From positions 682,001 through 746,000 of the forward strand of contig NZ_WUEY01000001.1 of assembly GCF_010668395.1 (NCBI RefSeq): 64,000 nucleotides of DNA, in the 5' to 3' direction. The translations under genes and the position numbers were made by a program. The DNA is from Martinezella lusitana. GTDB taxonomy: Bacteria > Pseudomonadota > Alphaproteobacteria > Rhizobiales > Rhizobiaceae. Each line of letters starts with the position of its first letter. The stretch's first letter is position 1. This document shows positions 34,521 to 44,222 of this stretch, piece after piece. The notes beneath the pieces were generated by a model. The model was not told where the DNA came from. It was given only the letters and a program-made list of their open reading frames with translations, and searched no databases.

Positions 34521-35498
34521 TCAGAACTTGTCCATGGCCTGGATGATCGCGGGACCAAGAATGACGGCCATCAGGACCGGCAGGAAGAAGACGATCATCG
34601 GCACGGTCAGCTTCGGCGGCAGGGCAGCCGCTTTCTTCTCCGCCTCGTTCATGCGCTCGTCGCGGCCTTCCTGCGCCATGACGCGCAAGGCCTGCGAGAG
34701 CGGCGTGCCGTAGCGCTCGGCCTGAATAAGGGCTTGCGTTACCGATTTCACCAGCTCGATCTGCGTGCGGGCGGCGAGATTGTCGAAGGCGGTGCGACGC
34801 TCCTGCAGGAAGGAGAGTTCCGCCGTGGTCAGCACCATTTCCTCGGCCAGCGCCGGCGATTGCTCCGCCATCTCCTCGGACACGCGATGCATGCCGGCTT
34901 CGATCGATATGCCCGACTCCACACAGATCAGCATCAGGTCGAGAGCGTCGGGCCAGGCGCGCTTGATCGACTTCTGTCGCTTGGACATCCGGTTGGAAAC
35001 GTAGATATTCGGCGAATAGAAGCCCAGATAGGCGGTGCCGATGACGCCGAGCAGGCGGATCGGCAGCGGCTTTGCGGCAAACCAGCCGAGAACGAAAACA
35101 AGGACGATCGCAATCGCCAGGAACAGGAACGGCAGCAGAAAACGCGCCACGAGGAACATGTTGAGGGCATTTTCCGAGCGCAGGCCGGCAGCGCGCAGAC
35201 GATTGACGGTGTTGGCATCGACAAGCGCGTTTCGCAGATTGAAGCGCTCGACGATCTGCCGGACGTTCCGGTTGTTGTGGTTGCGCAGCGATGCCTTGCC
35301 GCCCTCGGCGGTCAACCGCGCCCGCTCCCGCGCGCGAATCTGCTCGCGCTCCGTCGACACGGCCTTCATGCGCTTGCTGAGATCGCCGCGCTCCAGCAAG
35401 GGGATGGCGATCGTGTAGAAGGTGGCAAAGACGGCGATCGCGACGACGACGGCGAGCAGCGTGCTCGGATCGGTCAGTTTGGCAGCCAGATCGGACAT
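34521..35498 (-). CDS. tadC: Flp pilus platform protein TadC
   Basis: This 325-residue type II secretion F-domain protein has a membrane segment near the N-terminus, two central ones (LLPFLFLAIAIVLVFVLGWF) and one at the C-terminus. Its GspF domain (about 145-300) contains DALDLMLICVESGISIEAGM. It forms the inner-membrane platform with TadB. It is the last gene of the minus-strand pilus operon. Confidence 0.92.
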   Translation of the reverse strand: MSDLAAKLTDPSTLLAVVVAIAVFATFYTIAIPLLERGDLSKRMKAVSTEREQIRARERARLTAEGGKASLRNHNNRNVRQIVERFNLRNALVDANTVNRLRAAGLRSENALNMFLVARFLLPFLFLAIAIVLVFVLGWFAAKPLPIRLLGVIGTAYLGFYSPNIYVSNRMSKRQKSIKRAWPDALDLMLICVESGISIEAGMHRVSEEMAEQSPALAEEMVLTTAELSFLQERRTAFDNLAARTQIELVKSVTQALIQAERYGTPLSQALRVMAQEGRDERMNEAEKKAAALPPKLTVPMIVFFLPVLMAVILGPAIIQAMDKF

Positions 35499-35520
35499 GG
35501 GCTATGCGGCTCCCTTCCGC

Positions 35521-36528
35521 TCAGATCTCGAAATTGACCATGTTGCGCATGATGTAGATGCCGATCGACATCCAGAGGCCGGCGCCGATCAGGATCAGAT
35601 GGCCCCGCGGATCGGTGAACAGGATCATCATGTATTGCGGCGACGTCAGGTAGACGAGCAGCATGACGATGAAGGGCAGAGCGCCGATGATGACGGCGGA
35701 TGCCTTTGCCTCCATCGACAGCGCCTTGACCTTCGCCTTCATTTTCTTGCGCTCGCGCAGCACCTTCGCGAGGTTGCCCAGAGCTTCCGACAGGTTGCCG
35801 CCCGCCTGGGCCTGAATGGTGATGACGATCGCGAAGAAGCTCACTTCCTGCAGCGGCATGTGGTTCGTCATGCGCGTGCAGGCATCCGACATGCTGAGGC
35901 CGACCTGCTGGGCCTCTACCACACGCCGGAACTCCGCCTTGACCGGTTCACGGGCCTCGGCGGCCACCAGCCGCACGGCATCGTTGAGCGGAAGGCCGGA
36001 GCGTATCGAACGGGTAATGAGATCGAGCGCATTGGGAAATTCGTCGAGAAACTTGGCCTGGCGGCGCTTGATGAGGAAGCCGATGACCCAGAGCGGCAGG
36101 CCGAACATCACGGCAAAGGGCAGCCCCAGGATGACAAGAGGCGGCGCGTGGAGGATGAAAAGGATCAGCATGACAAAGAGGCCGAACAACATGCTGAAGA
36201 GATAAAAGCGCGACGGCGTCAGCGACAGGCCGGCCTGCGCCAGCCGCGCCTTGAGCGACTGCCTCTTCTTGCTGTTTTCGGACTGGCGCCGCTCCAGATC
36301 CTTGAGCGTGTCCTGCACCGACTTGCGCCGCTTGGACATTTCCTGGACGCGGTCACGCGCTGCCTTGACCTTCACGCGGTCGGTTTCAGCCTGCTTGACC
36401 CGGTTGACGCGGCTATCGGCCTTCTTCTGGTTTTCGATCCGCGAGTAGAGAATGCCGTAGCAGACGGCAGCAGCAGAGACCGCCGTCAGCAAAACAATCA
36501 ACAGCACTGTTGGATCGGCACCGAACAT
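35521..36528 (-). CDS. tadB: Flp pilus platform protein TadB
   Basis: This 335-residue F-domain protein has an N-terminal membrane segment, a basic coiled-coil region (about 30-95, rich in KK/RR), two central membrane segments and a GspF domain containing FPNALDLITRSIRSGLPLNDAV. It partners TadC and contacts the CpaF ATPase. It lies 8 bases after cpaF. Confidence 0.92.
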   Translation of the reverse strand: MFGADPTVLLIVLLTAVSAAAVCYGILYSRIENQKKADSRVNRVKQAETDRVKVKAARDRVQEMSKRRKSVQDTLKDLERRQSENSKKRQSLKARLAQAGLSLTPSRFYLFSMLFGLFVMLILFILHAPPLVILGLPFAVMFGLPLWVIGFLIKRRQAKFLDEFPNALDLITRSIRSGLPLNDAVRLVAAEAREPVKAEFRRVVEAQQVGLSMSDACTRMTNHMPLQEVSFFAIVITIQAQAGGNLSEALGNLAKVLRERKKMKAKVKALSMEAKASAVIIGALPFIVMLLVYLTSPQYMMILFTDPRGHLILIGAGLWMSIGIYIMRNMVNFEI

Positions 36529-36536
36529 CGTAAATC

Positions 36537-38018
36537 CTATTGCGCCTTCTGTTCCATCTCGTCGAGGGCGGCGGCCAGGCGCCGTTCCTCGTTATAGTAG
36601 CGGGCCCGATCCCAGAAATGCGGCTTGCCGATGCCGGTGGAAACGTGCCGGCCGATAATCTTGCCGTTCGCATCCTCGCCTTCGATCTCGTAGCGCATCA
36701 AGTCCTGGGTGATGATCACATCGCCTTCCATGCCGATCACCTCGGTAATCTGCGTGATGCGGCGCGAACCGTCGCGCAGGCGCGCGGCCTGGATGATGAC
36801 ATCGATCGATGTGGAAACGATCTCGCGCACGGTCTTGGCGGGCAGGCTGAAGCCGCCCATGGCGATCATCGATTCGATACGGCTCAGGCATTCGCGCGGC
36901 GTATTGGCGTGGATCGTGCCCATGGAGCCATCGTGACCCGTGTTCATCGCCTGCAACAGGTCGAAGACCTCGGGTCCGCGCACTTCGCCGACGATGATAC
37001 GTTCGGGACGCATACGCAGGCAGTTCTTGACCAGATCGCGCATGGTGATCTCGCCCTCGCCCTCGATGTTCGGCGGGCGGGTTTCGAGACGGACGACATG
37101 CGGCTGCTGCAGCTGAAGCTCGGCCGTGTCCTCGCAGGTGATGACGCGCTCGTCGCGGTCTATGTAGTTGGTCAGGCAGTTCAGAAGCGTCGTCTTGCCC
37201 GAGCCCGTACCGCCGGAAATGACGACGTTGCAGCGCACGCGCCCGATGACCTGCAGCAGCGTCGCGCCTTCGGGCGTGATGGCGCCGAAGCGGACGAGCT
37301 GATCGAGCGTCAGCTTGTCCTTCTTGAACTTACGAATGGTGAGTGCCGGGCCGTCGATCGCCAGAGGCGGGGCAATGACGTTGACGCGCGAGCCGTCAGG
37401 CAGGCGGGCGTCGCAGATGGGACTTGATTCATCGACGCGCCGGCCGACCTGGCTGACGATGCGCTGGCAGATGGAGAGAAGCTGCGCGTTGTCACGGAAG
37501 CGGATTTCCGATTCGACGGTCTTGCCGCCGACTTCGATAAAGGTCTGGCCCGATCCGTTGACCATGATGTCGGCGATGTCGTCGCGGGCCAGCAACGGCT
37601 CCAGCGGACCATAACCAAGCACGTCGTTGCAGATGTCCTCGAGCAGTTCCTCCTGCTCGGAAATCGACATCGCGAAATTCTTGATCGTGATGATATCGTT
37701 GACGATATCACGGATTTCCTCGCGCGCGGCCTCGTTGCCGAGCTTGGAGAGCTGCGACAGGTCGATCGTGTCTATGAGCGCGGAAAAGACCTGCGACTTG
37801 GTGTCGTAATATTCTTCGGTGCGGACGGGGCGGCGACGGCTGGGCGTCTGCATCGGCGGCGGCGCAACCTGCTGGCGCGGCTGCGCCGTATCGCGCGACG
37901 GCTCGATCAGAACGGCCGGTGCCGTGGGCGCACCCGCGGCGGGCGCACGCGCCGGTGCCGGCGGAGGCATCGTGCCGCCGCTCCTTGCAGGACCTTCACT
38001 TCCGCGCTTGCCAAACAT
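36537..38018 (-). CDS. cpaF: Flp pilus assembly ATPase CpaF/TadA
   Basis: The 493-residue secretion ATPase has a proline/alanine-rich N-terminus (1-65), an N1/N2 domain and the ATPase core with Walker [10 protein letters not shown] (269-277). The Asp box CEDTAELQ and [14 protein letters not shown] histidine box follow. CpaF powers pilin extension and, in several Tad systems, retraction. It precedes tadB in the operon. Confidence 0.95.
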   Translation of the reverse strand: MFGKRGSEGPARSGGTMPPPAPARAPAAGAPTAPAVLIEPSRDTAQPRQQVAPPPMQTPSRRRPVRTEEYYDTKSQVFSALIDTIDLSQLSKLGNEAAREEIRDIVNDIITIKNFAMSISEQEELLEDICNDVLGYGPLEPLLARDDIADIMVNGSGQTFIEVGGKTVESEIRFRDNAQLLSICQRIVSQVGRRVDESSPICDARLPDGSRVNVIAPPLAIDGPALTIRKFKKDKLTLDQLVRFGAITPEGATLLQVIGRVRCNVVISGGTGSGKTTLLNCLTNYIDRDERVITCEDTAELQLQQPHVVRLETRPPNIEGEGEITMRDLVKNCLRMRPERIIVGEVRGPEVFDLLQAMNTGHDGSMGTIHANTPRECLSRIESMIAMGGFSLPAKTVREIVSTSIDVIIQAARLRDGSRRITQITEVIGMEGDVIITQDLMRYEIEGEDANGKIIGRHVSTGIGKPHFWDRARYYNEERRLAAALDEMEQKAQ

Positions 38019-38097
38019 GCTTTCGATCCAATTCTACTGCTGCTGCATGATTTTCACGAAGGGTTCGCCTTTGCGAAGTTCACGCAAAATCAAACGA

Positions 38098-39369
38098 CTA
38101 TTTCCGCTTCAGGAGGCCGAGCAGACCGCCCTTTCTCGCCTTCTTCAAAGCGACGCGTCCGGTGACGATGTGCGAAATCTGCGAAAAGGTCTCTGCAATC
38201 GGCGACTTCGGATCCGTCTCCGAAATCATCTGCCCGCTGTTCGCCGCATTGCCGAACAGGTTGATGTCGAAGGGAATGATGGCGATCGGATCCGTTTCCA
38301 GCGGCGCGCAGAATTCCGAAGGATTGATCTCCGGACGCTTCGGCATGCCGACCTGATTGAGGATGAGATGCGGCGCCTTGTCATTGGGCCGCAGCTTGCG
38401 CAGAGCGTCGATCAGGTTCTTGGCATTGCGCAGGTTGGCGAGATCCGGTGCCGCGCAAATGACGACTTCATCGACGGCGGCAAGCACCGAGCGCGTCCAC
38501 TCAGTCCAGACATGGGGGACGTCGAGGACAGCCACGGGCGCGCTGCGCTGAAGAACGTCGAGCACCGGCAGGAAAGCCTGCCCTTCGAAATCATAGGCGC
38601 GATCCAGCATGGAGGGCGCCGCCAGCAGCGAGAGATGCTGCGAGCACTTGGTCAGCAATCGATCGAGAAAGACTTCATCCAGACGCTCCGGCGAATAGAC
38701 GGCTTCGGCGATCCCTTGGGCCGGATCCTGATCGAAGTCGATATTCGCCGTGCCGTAAGGCAGGTCGAGATCGGCAAGGATGGTTTCGGTGGAGAAAAGG
38801 CTCGAAATTCCGAAGGCGCAATTGTGGGCAATGGTGGATGCACCCACTCCCCCCTTGGCGCCGATGAAGGCGATGCTGCGGCCGAGCGGCTCGGCATCCG
38901 GATCGATGAAGATCGCCGTCATCGCCGTCATCAGATCGACCATATCGGTCGGCTGCACGATGTATTCGGAGATGCCGTTGCGGATGAGCTCGCGATACAG
39001 GCCGATATCGTTGTGATAGCCGACGATGATGACCTTGGTGCTCGGATCGCAGACGGCGGCGAGCGGCTCAAGTTCGGTCAGCACGTTGCGCGGATTGGCG
39101 CGCGTCTCGAGGATGATCAGATTCGGCGTGGGCGCCGAGGCGAACATGTTCGCCGCCGCCGCAACGCCGCCGCTGGTGATCCGCAGGCTGACCTTCGACA
39201 TACGGCGATCATTGGCACACTGGTCCATCACCCGCTGCAGCTGTTCGCTTTCGCAGAAGGCGTGCACGGAAATACGCGGCAGCGGCCGCAGATTTTCAAG
39301 ATTGCCCGAGCGCGAACCTTCCTCGGTCTCCTCGGCAGACGAACCAATATCGTATTCGATGGCGTTCAT
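38098..39369 (-). CDS. cpaE: Flp pilus localisation ATPase CpaE/TadZ
   Basis: The 423-residue protein has an atypical receiver-like N-terminal domain (about 30-155) and a MinD/ParA-like ATPase domain with the deviant Walker A KGGVGAST (172-179). TadZ/CpaE proteins place the pilus machine at the cell pole. It lies between cpaD and cpaF; the 79 bases to cpaF show no terminator. Confidence 0.93.
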   Translation of the reverse strand: MNAIEYDIGSSAEETEEGSRSGNLENLRPLPRISVHAFCESEQLQRVMDQCANDRRMSKVSLRITSGGVAAAANMFASAPTPNLIILETRANPRNVLTELEPLAAVCDPSTKVIIVGYHNDIGLYRELIRNGISEYIVQPTDMVDLMTAMTAIFIDPDAEPLGRSIAFIGAKGGVGASTIAHNCAFGISSLFSTETILADLDLPYGTANIDFDQDPAQGIAEAVYSPERLDEVFLDRLLTKCSQHLSLLAAPSMLDRAYDFEGQAFLPVLDVLQRSAPVAVLDVPHVWTEWTRSVLAAVDEVVICAAPDLANLRNAKNLIDALRKLRPNDKAPHLILNQVGMPKRPEINPSEFCAPLETDPIAIIPFDINLFGNAANSGQMISETDPKSPIAETFSQISHIVTGRVALKKARKGGLLGLLKRK

Positions 39370-39400
39370 GATCTCATCCGGTTCCGCCGGCCCCTCGTTC

Positions 39401-40192
39401 TCAATTTCCGCTACCGAAGCCGCCGACCGCTGCCGAGCTGACCGGGGACGAGCCGTTGCGATAGCTGTCGATAACCTTGCTGCGCTGATCGGCGTCGATC
39501 GGCGTCATCGCGCGCGGCGAGACCAGATCCGTCGGATTGGCGACCTGCGCCGCCAGATTCTGCTGTGTCGCGCAGCCGAAATTGTAATAATTCTGGTTGT
39601 CGAAAGCGTTGTCGGCAAGATCGTCGGGCCATTGGCCGCAGCTGTTGGTGGCTGCCGTGGTCGCCGTGAAGCGCAGGCGGATCGGTGCCGCATCGCCGGG
39701 GCCGCCGGCCGCGTAGTAGCTGGTGACGACGCGCCCGGACGGAACGCCGTTTGCAACCAGTTCCCGGCGGATCTGCTGGCTCAACGCCGATGCCGCTGGA
39801 GTGTTTACCGATTCGCGCGGCGACAGAATTTCGACCGTGCCGCTGGCATGCGCGCGATAATCCTGCACGAAGCCGCGAATGACATCGCGCATACCCGTCG
39901 TCAGATGGCGGTCGCTCGCGGCGACCGGTATGTCGATATTGTGCTCCTTCTCCGTCAGCACGATCGGATGCCGCTGACGGTAGTCGTCCCGGATGGCGCT
40001 CGTCGTCATGCCGTCCGGAGAGCCGGCACAGCCGGTAACGGCGCCCGCCAGCACCAGTGCCGGCAGGATCAGCGCCAGCCGCGGGAAACGAGGCCGCACG
40101 GTGCGGGGCGCATTGCGTTCGAGGCTTGCCATCTTTTGATCTCTGGTTGATCCCGTTGAAAAGGCGCGCTTCATGATCCGTTTCCCCCTCAT
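39401..40192 (-). CDS. cpaD: Pilus assembly lipoprotein CpaD
   Basis: The 263-residue protein has a signal peptide with lipobox VTGC (Cys55 from the ATG at 40192) and the CpaD domain, with an OmpA-like flavour (DVIRGFVQDYRAHASGTVEI). It supports the secretin in the outer membrane. The first ATG overlaps the cpaC stop (ATGA). An ATG at 40174, behind AGGGGG, may be the true start. Confidence 0.88.
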   Translation of the reverse strand: MRGKRIMKRAFSTGSTRDQKMASLERNAPRTVRPRFPRLALILPALVLAGAVTGCAGSPDGMTTSAIRDDYRQRHPIVLTEKEHNIDIPVAASDRHLTTGMRDVIRGFVQDYRAHASGTVEILSPRESVNTPAASALSQQIRRELVANGVPSGRVVTSYYAAGGPGDAAPIRLRFTATTAATNSCGQWPDDLADNAFDNQNYYNFGCATQQNLAAQVANPTDLVSPRAMTPIDADQRSKVIDSYRNGSSPVSSAAVGGFGSGN

Positions 40193-41739
40193 TTGTAGAT
40201 GAAGCCGACGGTGCCGTGGAAATCGGCGTCGGCGACCGGCGGACCATCCCTGCGGCCGTAGATCTTGTTGACACGGTTCATGAAGAAGATGCCGGCATCG
40301 TTCGTCGGCGAAAAATTGTCGTCCGGGCGAGCCAGCTTGTCGCGTGCCACCGGGCGCACGAGGTAAGGCGTCGCGATGATCACCAGCTCGCTTTCATCCC
40401 GCTGGAAGCTCTTTTGACGGAACAATGCACCCAGGATCGGGATTTTCGATGCGCCCGGCGTGCCTGACGTGGACTGTTGCACATTGTCGCTGAGGAGGCC
40501 GGCAAGAGCGATCGACCCGCCGGACGGCAGTTCGACCGAAGTGTTGGCGGCGCGGTTGTTGTAAGTCGGGACCGATGACGATGCGACCGGTTCGGAGACC
40601 TGGGTCTGCACATGCAGGCTGATACGGCCGCCGGCAAGGACCACAGGCGTAAACGCCAGCGAGATACCATAGGTATAGGGCGTGATCGTCGTGTTGCCGT
40701 CCTTGTCGGTGGTGGAATAAAGCGTCTGGCCGCCGGAGTTGAACGTCGCGGCCTGCCCGGAAATCGCCGTCAGGGTCGGCTCGGCCAATGTGCGGACGGC
40801 GCCGGCCTGTTCCAGTGCGTTCAGGTAGGTGCTGATATTGTACTTGCCGAGGGCATATTTGAAGAGCGTCGAGAGACCGCCCGCACCGGTGGCATTGGTG
40901 GGATCGCCGTTGACGCCGAGAGAGTTTATCGTTCCGGTATTTCCTATGTTGCCGAGCTGGGCGACACCGAGACCGGAGGAATTGCTGACCAGATTGTCGA
41001 ACCCGATCTGCTTCAGGACACTGCGCTTGATTTCAGCGACCGTGACCTTCAGCGTTACCTGATCCTCGCCTTCGATCTGCAGCATGTTGACGATCTGCGA
41101 GGTCTGCCGCCCTTCGGCAAAGAGGGCGACGGAGTCGGTGCCGCCGCTTCCGGAAGCGGTCTCCGTGCGGGTCGTGGCCTCGCCGCCCTTCAGGAAGGCT
41201 TCGGCGAGCTGCTGCGCGCGGATCGAATCCTGCGGCGTGCGCACCATGCCGGTGAGAACGATGTTGTCGGAAATGATCTCGACGTTGATGTCGGAGTCGG
41301 GGATGAAGCGCTTGATGTTGTCCTGAAGGCCGGCGATATCACGCTCGATCTGGAGGTCGAGACTGACGATTTCCTTGCCGTCGGCACCGAAGACGAAGAT
41401 GTTGGTCTGGCCGACCGTCTTGCCGAAAAGATAGATGCGGCGCGAAGTCCGCGTCACCGCATCCGCCATTTTAGGGTCGGAAACGAGAATATCGTGTGCG
41501 TCGGCCGGCAGATCCACCACGAGCGCCTTGTTGAGGCCAAGCTTCAACGTGCGCTTGCTGCCGAGACCGGCGATGGTGACGATGCTGTCGGAGCCGCCCG
41601 CAAACGCAGATGGCATGTGAAGAAAGGCCGGCAGGCCGGCCAAGGGCAGACCGGCGAAGGCAACCGAGAAAGAGAGAGCCGCAGCGAGAGGAAGGCTGGC
41701 TTTCCTGCTTGTCTTGAACATGTTCTTGCCCCTACTCAT
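40189..41739 (-). CDS. cpaC: Flp pilus secretin CpaC/RcpA
   Basis: The 516-residue outer-membrane channel has a signal peptide ending near SAFA, an N-terminal secretin domain with GSKRTLKLGLNKALVVDLP, a BON-like domain near 150-190 and the C-terminal secretin core (about 240-470) with GGSIALAGLLSDN. It is translationally coupled to cpaB upstream and cpaD downstream. Confidence 0.94.
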   Translation of the reverse strand: MSRGKNMFKTSRKASLPLAAALSFSVAFAGLPLAGLPAFLHMPSAFAGGSDSIVTIAGLGSKRTLKLGLNKALVVDLPADAHDILVSDPKMADAVTRTSRRIYLFGKTVGQTNIFVFGADGKEIVSLDLQIERDIAGLQDNIKRFIPDSDINVEIISDNIVLTGMVRTPQDSIRAQQLAEAFLKGGEATTRTETASGSGGTDSVALFAEGRQTSQIVNMLQIEGEDQVTLKVTVAEIKRSVLKQIGFDNLVSNSSGLGVAQLGNIGNTGTINSLGVNGDPTNATGAGGLSTLFKYALGKYNISTYLNALEQAGAVRTLAEPTLTAISGQAATFNSGGQTLYSTTDKDGNTTITPYTYGISLAFTPVVLAGGRISLHVQTQVSEPVASSSVPTYNNRAANTSVELPSGGSIALAGLLSDNVQQSTSGTPGASKIPILGALFRQKSFQRDESELVIIATPYLVRPVARDKLARPDDNFSPTNDAGIFFMNRVNKIYGRRDGPPVADADFHGTVGFIYK

Positions 41740-42557
41740 TGTGGTTTCGGCCCGGTCGGACCGTCGGTCACGATCGCTCCCGACTTGATGACCTGGACGA
41801 GCCCGCCGCCATTGTCGCCGGCCAGCAGGTAATCCGCCGCGGTCGTATCGGGCTGCTGCGCATCGGCGACGGAGCGCAATGCCAGGGTCAGGCGGTCGGC
41901 CATCTGATGCGCGACGGCCAGGACTTTCGTCTGGTCCGGCGTCAGCTCCAGCGTGGCTGTCGCGCCGACCACGGCCTTGCTTCCATCCTGCTTTTCCTCG
42001 ATCTGCTGATCGACGGCCAATACGCGGACATTGCTGAGGACGGTTTCGGTCACGAGCTGCTGCTGCGAGCCCTTGCGAACCATGATCACATCGACGCGAT
42101 CATTCGGAAGGATGAAGCCGCCGGCGCCCGTGGAGACGGAAATCTCGGTGGCAACCGCCCGCTTGCCTGCCGGCAGCAGCGATGACAGGATGCGGCTGTT
42201 TGAATCGGCGACCTTCTCCTCGCGGATCGGCTCGCCCTCAAATATCGGCAGGCGAACGACCGCGCCGGTCAGATCCTTCAAAGCGTCGGGTCGATCGGCC
42301 TGGGTGATGAAGCCCTTGACGATGCCGCTTTCCGGCCAACCCATCCAATGAATCGATTTCTCGTCCAGCCGCGAGCCGACGGGCAGATTGGCGCTTGAAA
42401 CAAGCACATTGACCGTGGCTTCCTTTTCCACCACCGCCGCAATCTGCTGCGGCACGATATCGCGTGAACCGGCCAGGCGCACCGCCAGCAAGCCGGCCAT
42501 GCCGGCGGCAACGGCTGCCACTGCGAGTATCATTAAGCGAGCGGGTTTCATGGTCAT
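41736..42557 (-). CDS. cpaB: Flp pilus assembly protein CpaB/RcpC
   Basis: The 273-residue protein has an N-terminal membrane anchor (LMILAVAAVAAGMAGLLAV) and an SAF domain (about 45-115, with LPVGSRLDEKSIHWMGWP), as in CpaB/RcpC. It is periplasmic and assists the secretin. It is the first gene of the cpaB-tadC block. The 156-base upstream region carries inverted TTAACCAT motifs. Confidence 0.92.
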   Translation of the reverse strand: MTMKPARLMILAVAAVAAGMAGLLAVRLAGSRDIVPQQIAAVVEKEATVNVLVSSANLPVGSRLDEKSIHWMGWPESGIVKGFITQADRPDALKDLTGAVVRLPIFEGEPIREEKVADSNSRILSSLLPAGKRAVATEISVSTGAGGFILPNDRVDVIMVRKGSQQQLVTETVLSNVRVLAVDQQIEEKQDGSKAVVGATATLELTPDQTKVLAVAHQMADRLTLALRSVADAQQPDTTAADYLLAGDNGGGLVQVIKSGAIVTDGPTGPKPQ

Positions 42558-42611
42558 TCCTTGGGGAACAGGATTCTTCGCCCCGTAGAATGACCGGCAA
42601 TTGGTGTAATT

Positions 42612-42650
42612 ATGGTTAATGGTACGTTACATTTATTGTTACTTAACCAT
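42612..42650. promoter_or_regulatory. CtrA-like motifs upstream of cpaB
   Basis: ATGGTTAA (42612-42619) and TTAACCAT (42643-42650) form an inverted repeat. The overlapping TTAATGGTACGTTAC is TTAA-N7-TTAC. These match CtrA half-sites and lie 55-95 bases upstream of the cpaB start. Confidence 0.45.
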
Positions 42651-42713
42651 GATTACTTGGCGCAAATTAGAGACGCGTCACATGAAGAGCGAGTTGTACT
42701 CGCGAATTGGGGC

Positions 42714-43226
42714 CTAAAGCATCCCTTTTGTCGCCGCGATGACCAGCGGCGATGCCGGAAAGGCGAGAATTCCGCCCGTGGCGATGGCGATGCCATAAGG
42801 GATCTTCTTGGCATGCAGCAATGAATTCGGCAGGGGGAGGCCGATAGCCATGATAATGTGCGACTGAGACCGCAACAGCACGATGACGACCGTTATGAGG
42901 CCGCCGATGAGGGCGACATAGACGGCGAACGACAAAAGAGACGGATCAAGGCCGAACCACAATGCAGCGGCGGCAAGCAGCTTGGCGTCGCCGCCTCCCA
43001 TGACATTGAGCGCAAAAAGAGCGAAGCAGGCACAGAAGACAATGCCGGCGCCGGCAAAGTGCATACCGAGCTCCGACAACGGCAACCCGCAGAGCGGCGC
43101 CAATACGACGAAGGCTACCGCCAGTGCGATCGATACCCGATTGGGTATCGTCATGGTCAATAGATCGGAAATGGCCGCAGTCGACATGCAAAGCGGAAAG
43201 ATAAGTAAGACCGCAACTTCAAGCAT
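42714..43226 (-). CDS. cpaA: Prepilin peptidase CpaA
   Basis: This 170-residue A24-family membrane protease has catalytic aspartates D21 (SDLLTMTIPNR) and D80 (GGGDAKLLAA), and about five membrane segments. It lacks the N-methylase domain, as is usual for Tad systems. It cleaves the Flp pilins and TadE-like pseudopilins after glycine. It is separated from the pilin gene by a terminator-like hairpin. Confidence 0.92.
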   Translation of the reverse strand: MLEVAVLLIFPLCMSTAAISDLLTMTIPNRVSIALAVAFVVLAPLCGLPLSELGMHFAGAGIVFCACFALFALNVMGGGDAKLLAAAALWFGLDPSLLSFAVYVALIGGLITVVIVLLRSQSHIIMAIGLPLPNSLLHAKKIPYGIAIATGGILAFPASPLVIAATKGML

Positions 43227-43257
43227 GGCACTGCTCCAAACCCATGTAGTGGAAACT

Positions 43258-43285
43258 AAAACCGCCCATTTTACTGGGCGGTTTT
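43258..43285 (-). terminator. Hairpin between pilin gene and cpaA
   Basis: AAAACCGCCCA and TGGGCGGTTTT form a perfect 11-base stem with a six-base loop, with TTTT at the descending arm on either strand. It would end or reduce transcription from the pilin genes before cpaA, keeping pilin far more abundant than the peptidase. Confidence 0.65.
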
Positions 43286-43318
43286 CGGGCTAAACATACC
43301 GGTTCACGTCTCGATCGC

Positions 43319-43501
43319 TTAATGTGCGGTCGAAGCCGTATTCATCTTGTCCGAAATGCCGTTGAACGTGGTGCTGAGCGTGTTGCCCAGCGTCGTTGCA
43401 CCGGCAATGATGGCAACCGAGATCAGAGCGGCAATCAGGCCGTATTCGATAGCGGTCGCACCCGATTCATCCTTCAGGAAGCGAGAAAAAAGCTTGGACA
43501 T
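43319..43501 (-). CDS. pilA: Flp-type pilin, copy 1
   Basis: The 60-residue Flp pilin has a short leader cut at G14|A15 and the Glu-Tyr pair E19-Y20 required by the peptidase, followed by a hydrophobic helix (GLIAALISVAIIAGATTLG). It forms the pilus fibre. It differs from copy 2 at only five positions (5, 10, 48, 51, 55), mostly in the exposed C-terminal part. A terminator-like hairpin lies downstream. Confidence 0.93.
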   Translation of the reverse strand: MSKLFSRFLKDESGATAIEYGLIAALISVAIIAGATTLGNTLSTTFNGISDKMNTASTAH

Positions 43502-43636
43502 GAGTTTAACTCCACCTTGTTGACATCAAGCCCGTCAACTGTTGCCGTTGAACGGATGAGTTACTCGGTATCCATTTGCCTTTTCCATCGCTTTGCGGTT
43601 TCCGGGCTAAACGTACCGATTCAATAGCTTGAAGTA

Positions 43637-43819
43637 TTAATGCGCGGTCGAGGCCGCATTCATCTTGGTCGAAATATTGTTGAACGTGGTGCTGAGCGTG
43701 TTGCCCAGGGTGGTGGCGCCAGCAATGATGGCAACCGAGATCAGGGCAGCAATCAGGCCGTATTCGATAGCAGTCGCACCCGATTCATCGTTCAGGAAGC
43801 GCGAAATAAGCTTGGACAT
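43637..43819 (-). CDS. pilA: Flp-type pilin, copy 2
   Basis: The 60-residue Flp pilin is nearly identical to copy 1, with the same G14|A15 cleavage site and E19-Y20. Changes are F5I, K10N, G48N, D51T and T55A relative to copy 1. It is the promoter-proximal copy; a CtrA-like box lies about 105 bases upstream. The two copies may give mixed fibres or simply raise dosage. Confidence 0.93.
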   Translation of the reverse strand: MSKLISRFLNDESGATAIEYGLIAALISVAIIAGATTLGNTLSTTFNNISTKMNAASTAH

Positions 43820-43921
43820 GAGTTTAACTCCACTTTGTTGACAGCACGTCCGTCAACTGTTGCCGTTGATCGGATGAGTTGCACGGTATCCATCTGCCGT
43901 TTCCATCGCTTTAAAGAACTA

Positions 43922-43938
43922 GGTTAACGTACAGTAAA
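43922..43938 (-). promoter_or_regulatory. CtrA-like box upstream of the pilin genes; AT-rich divergent promoter region
   Basis: On the minus strand TTTACTGTACGTTAACC reads as TTAA-like, N7, TTAACC, one base off the CtrA consensus. The 403-base gap 43820-44222 is unusually AT-rich and should contain the promoters for the pilin genes and for the plus-strand gene at 44223. No convincing gene was found in it. Confidence 0.4.
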
Positions 43939-44222
43939 TACGAAAGCCAAAATAGAATAGTTAATACGAATCTTATGTCCTTCGATGCATTTTTAAAGAA
44001 ATTCTTCAGCCAAATAGAAATTATTAGATGCATGAATATTAGTGCGATATACGATTCGTCTCAAAGTAACTCATGTTTTGAAAGAAGCAGCGACCGCATG
44101 GCCCGCATATGGGACATTTGCACCATAGTCGCACGACAGCCGGCCTTCTTAATCGTTCATTCACCATTTTTTCTCATTCTATACGACAACACTTTTCACC
44201 ATATGCTTTGCGAGGCCAAGCC

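Larger units (their letters stand above)
43283..43915. repeat. Tandem duplication of a pilin gene with flanks
   Basis: Two units of about 315 bases follow each other with a 318-base offset. Each contains GGGCTAAACRTACCGRTTCA, the pilin gene, GAGTTTAACTCCAC, TTGTTGACA, CCGTCAACTGTTGCCGTTG and TTTCCATCGCTTT. Both the coding and upstream parts are conserved with scattered substitutions, so each copy keeps its own ribosome site and leader. Confidence 0.85.
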
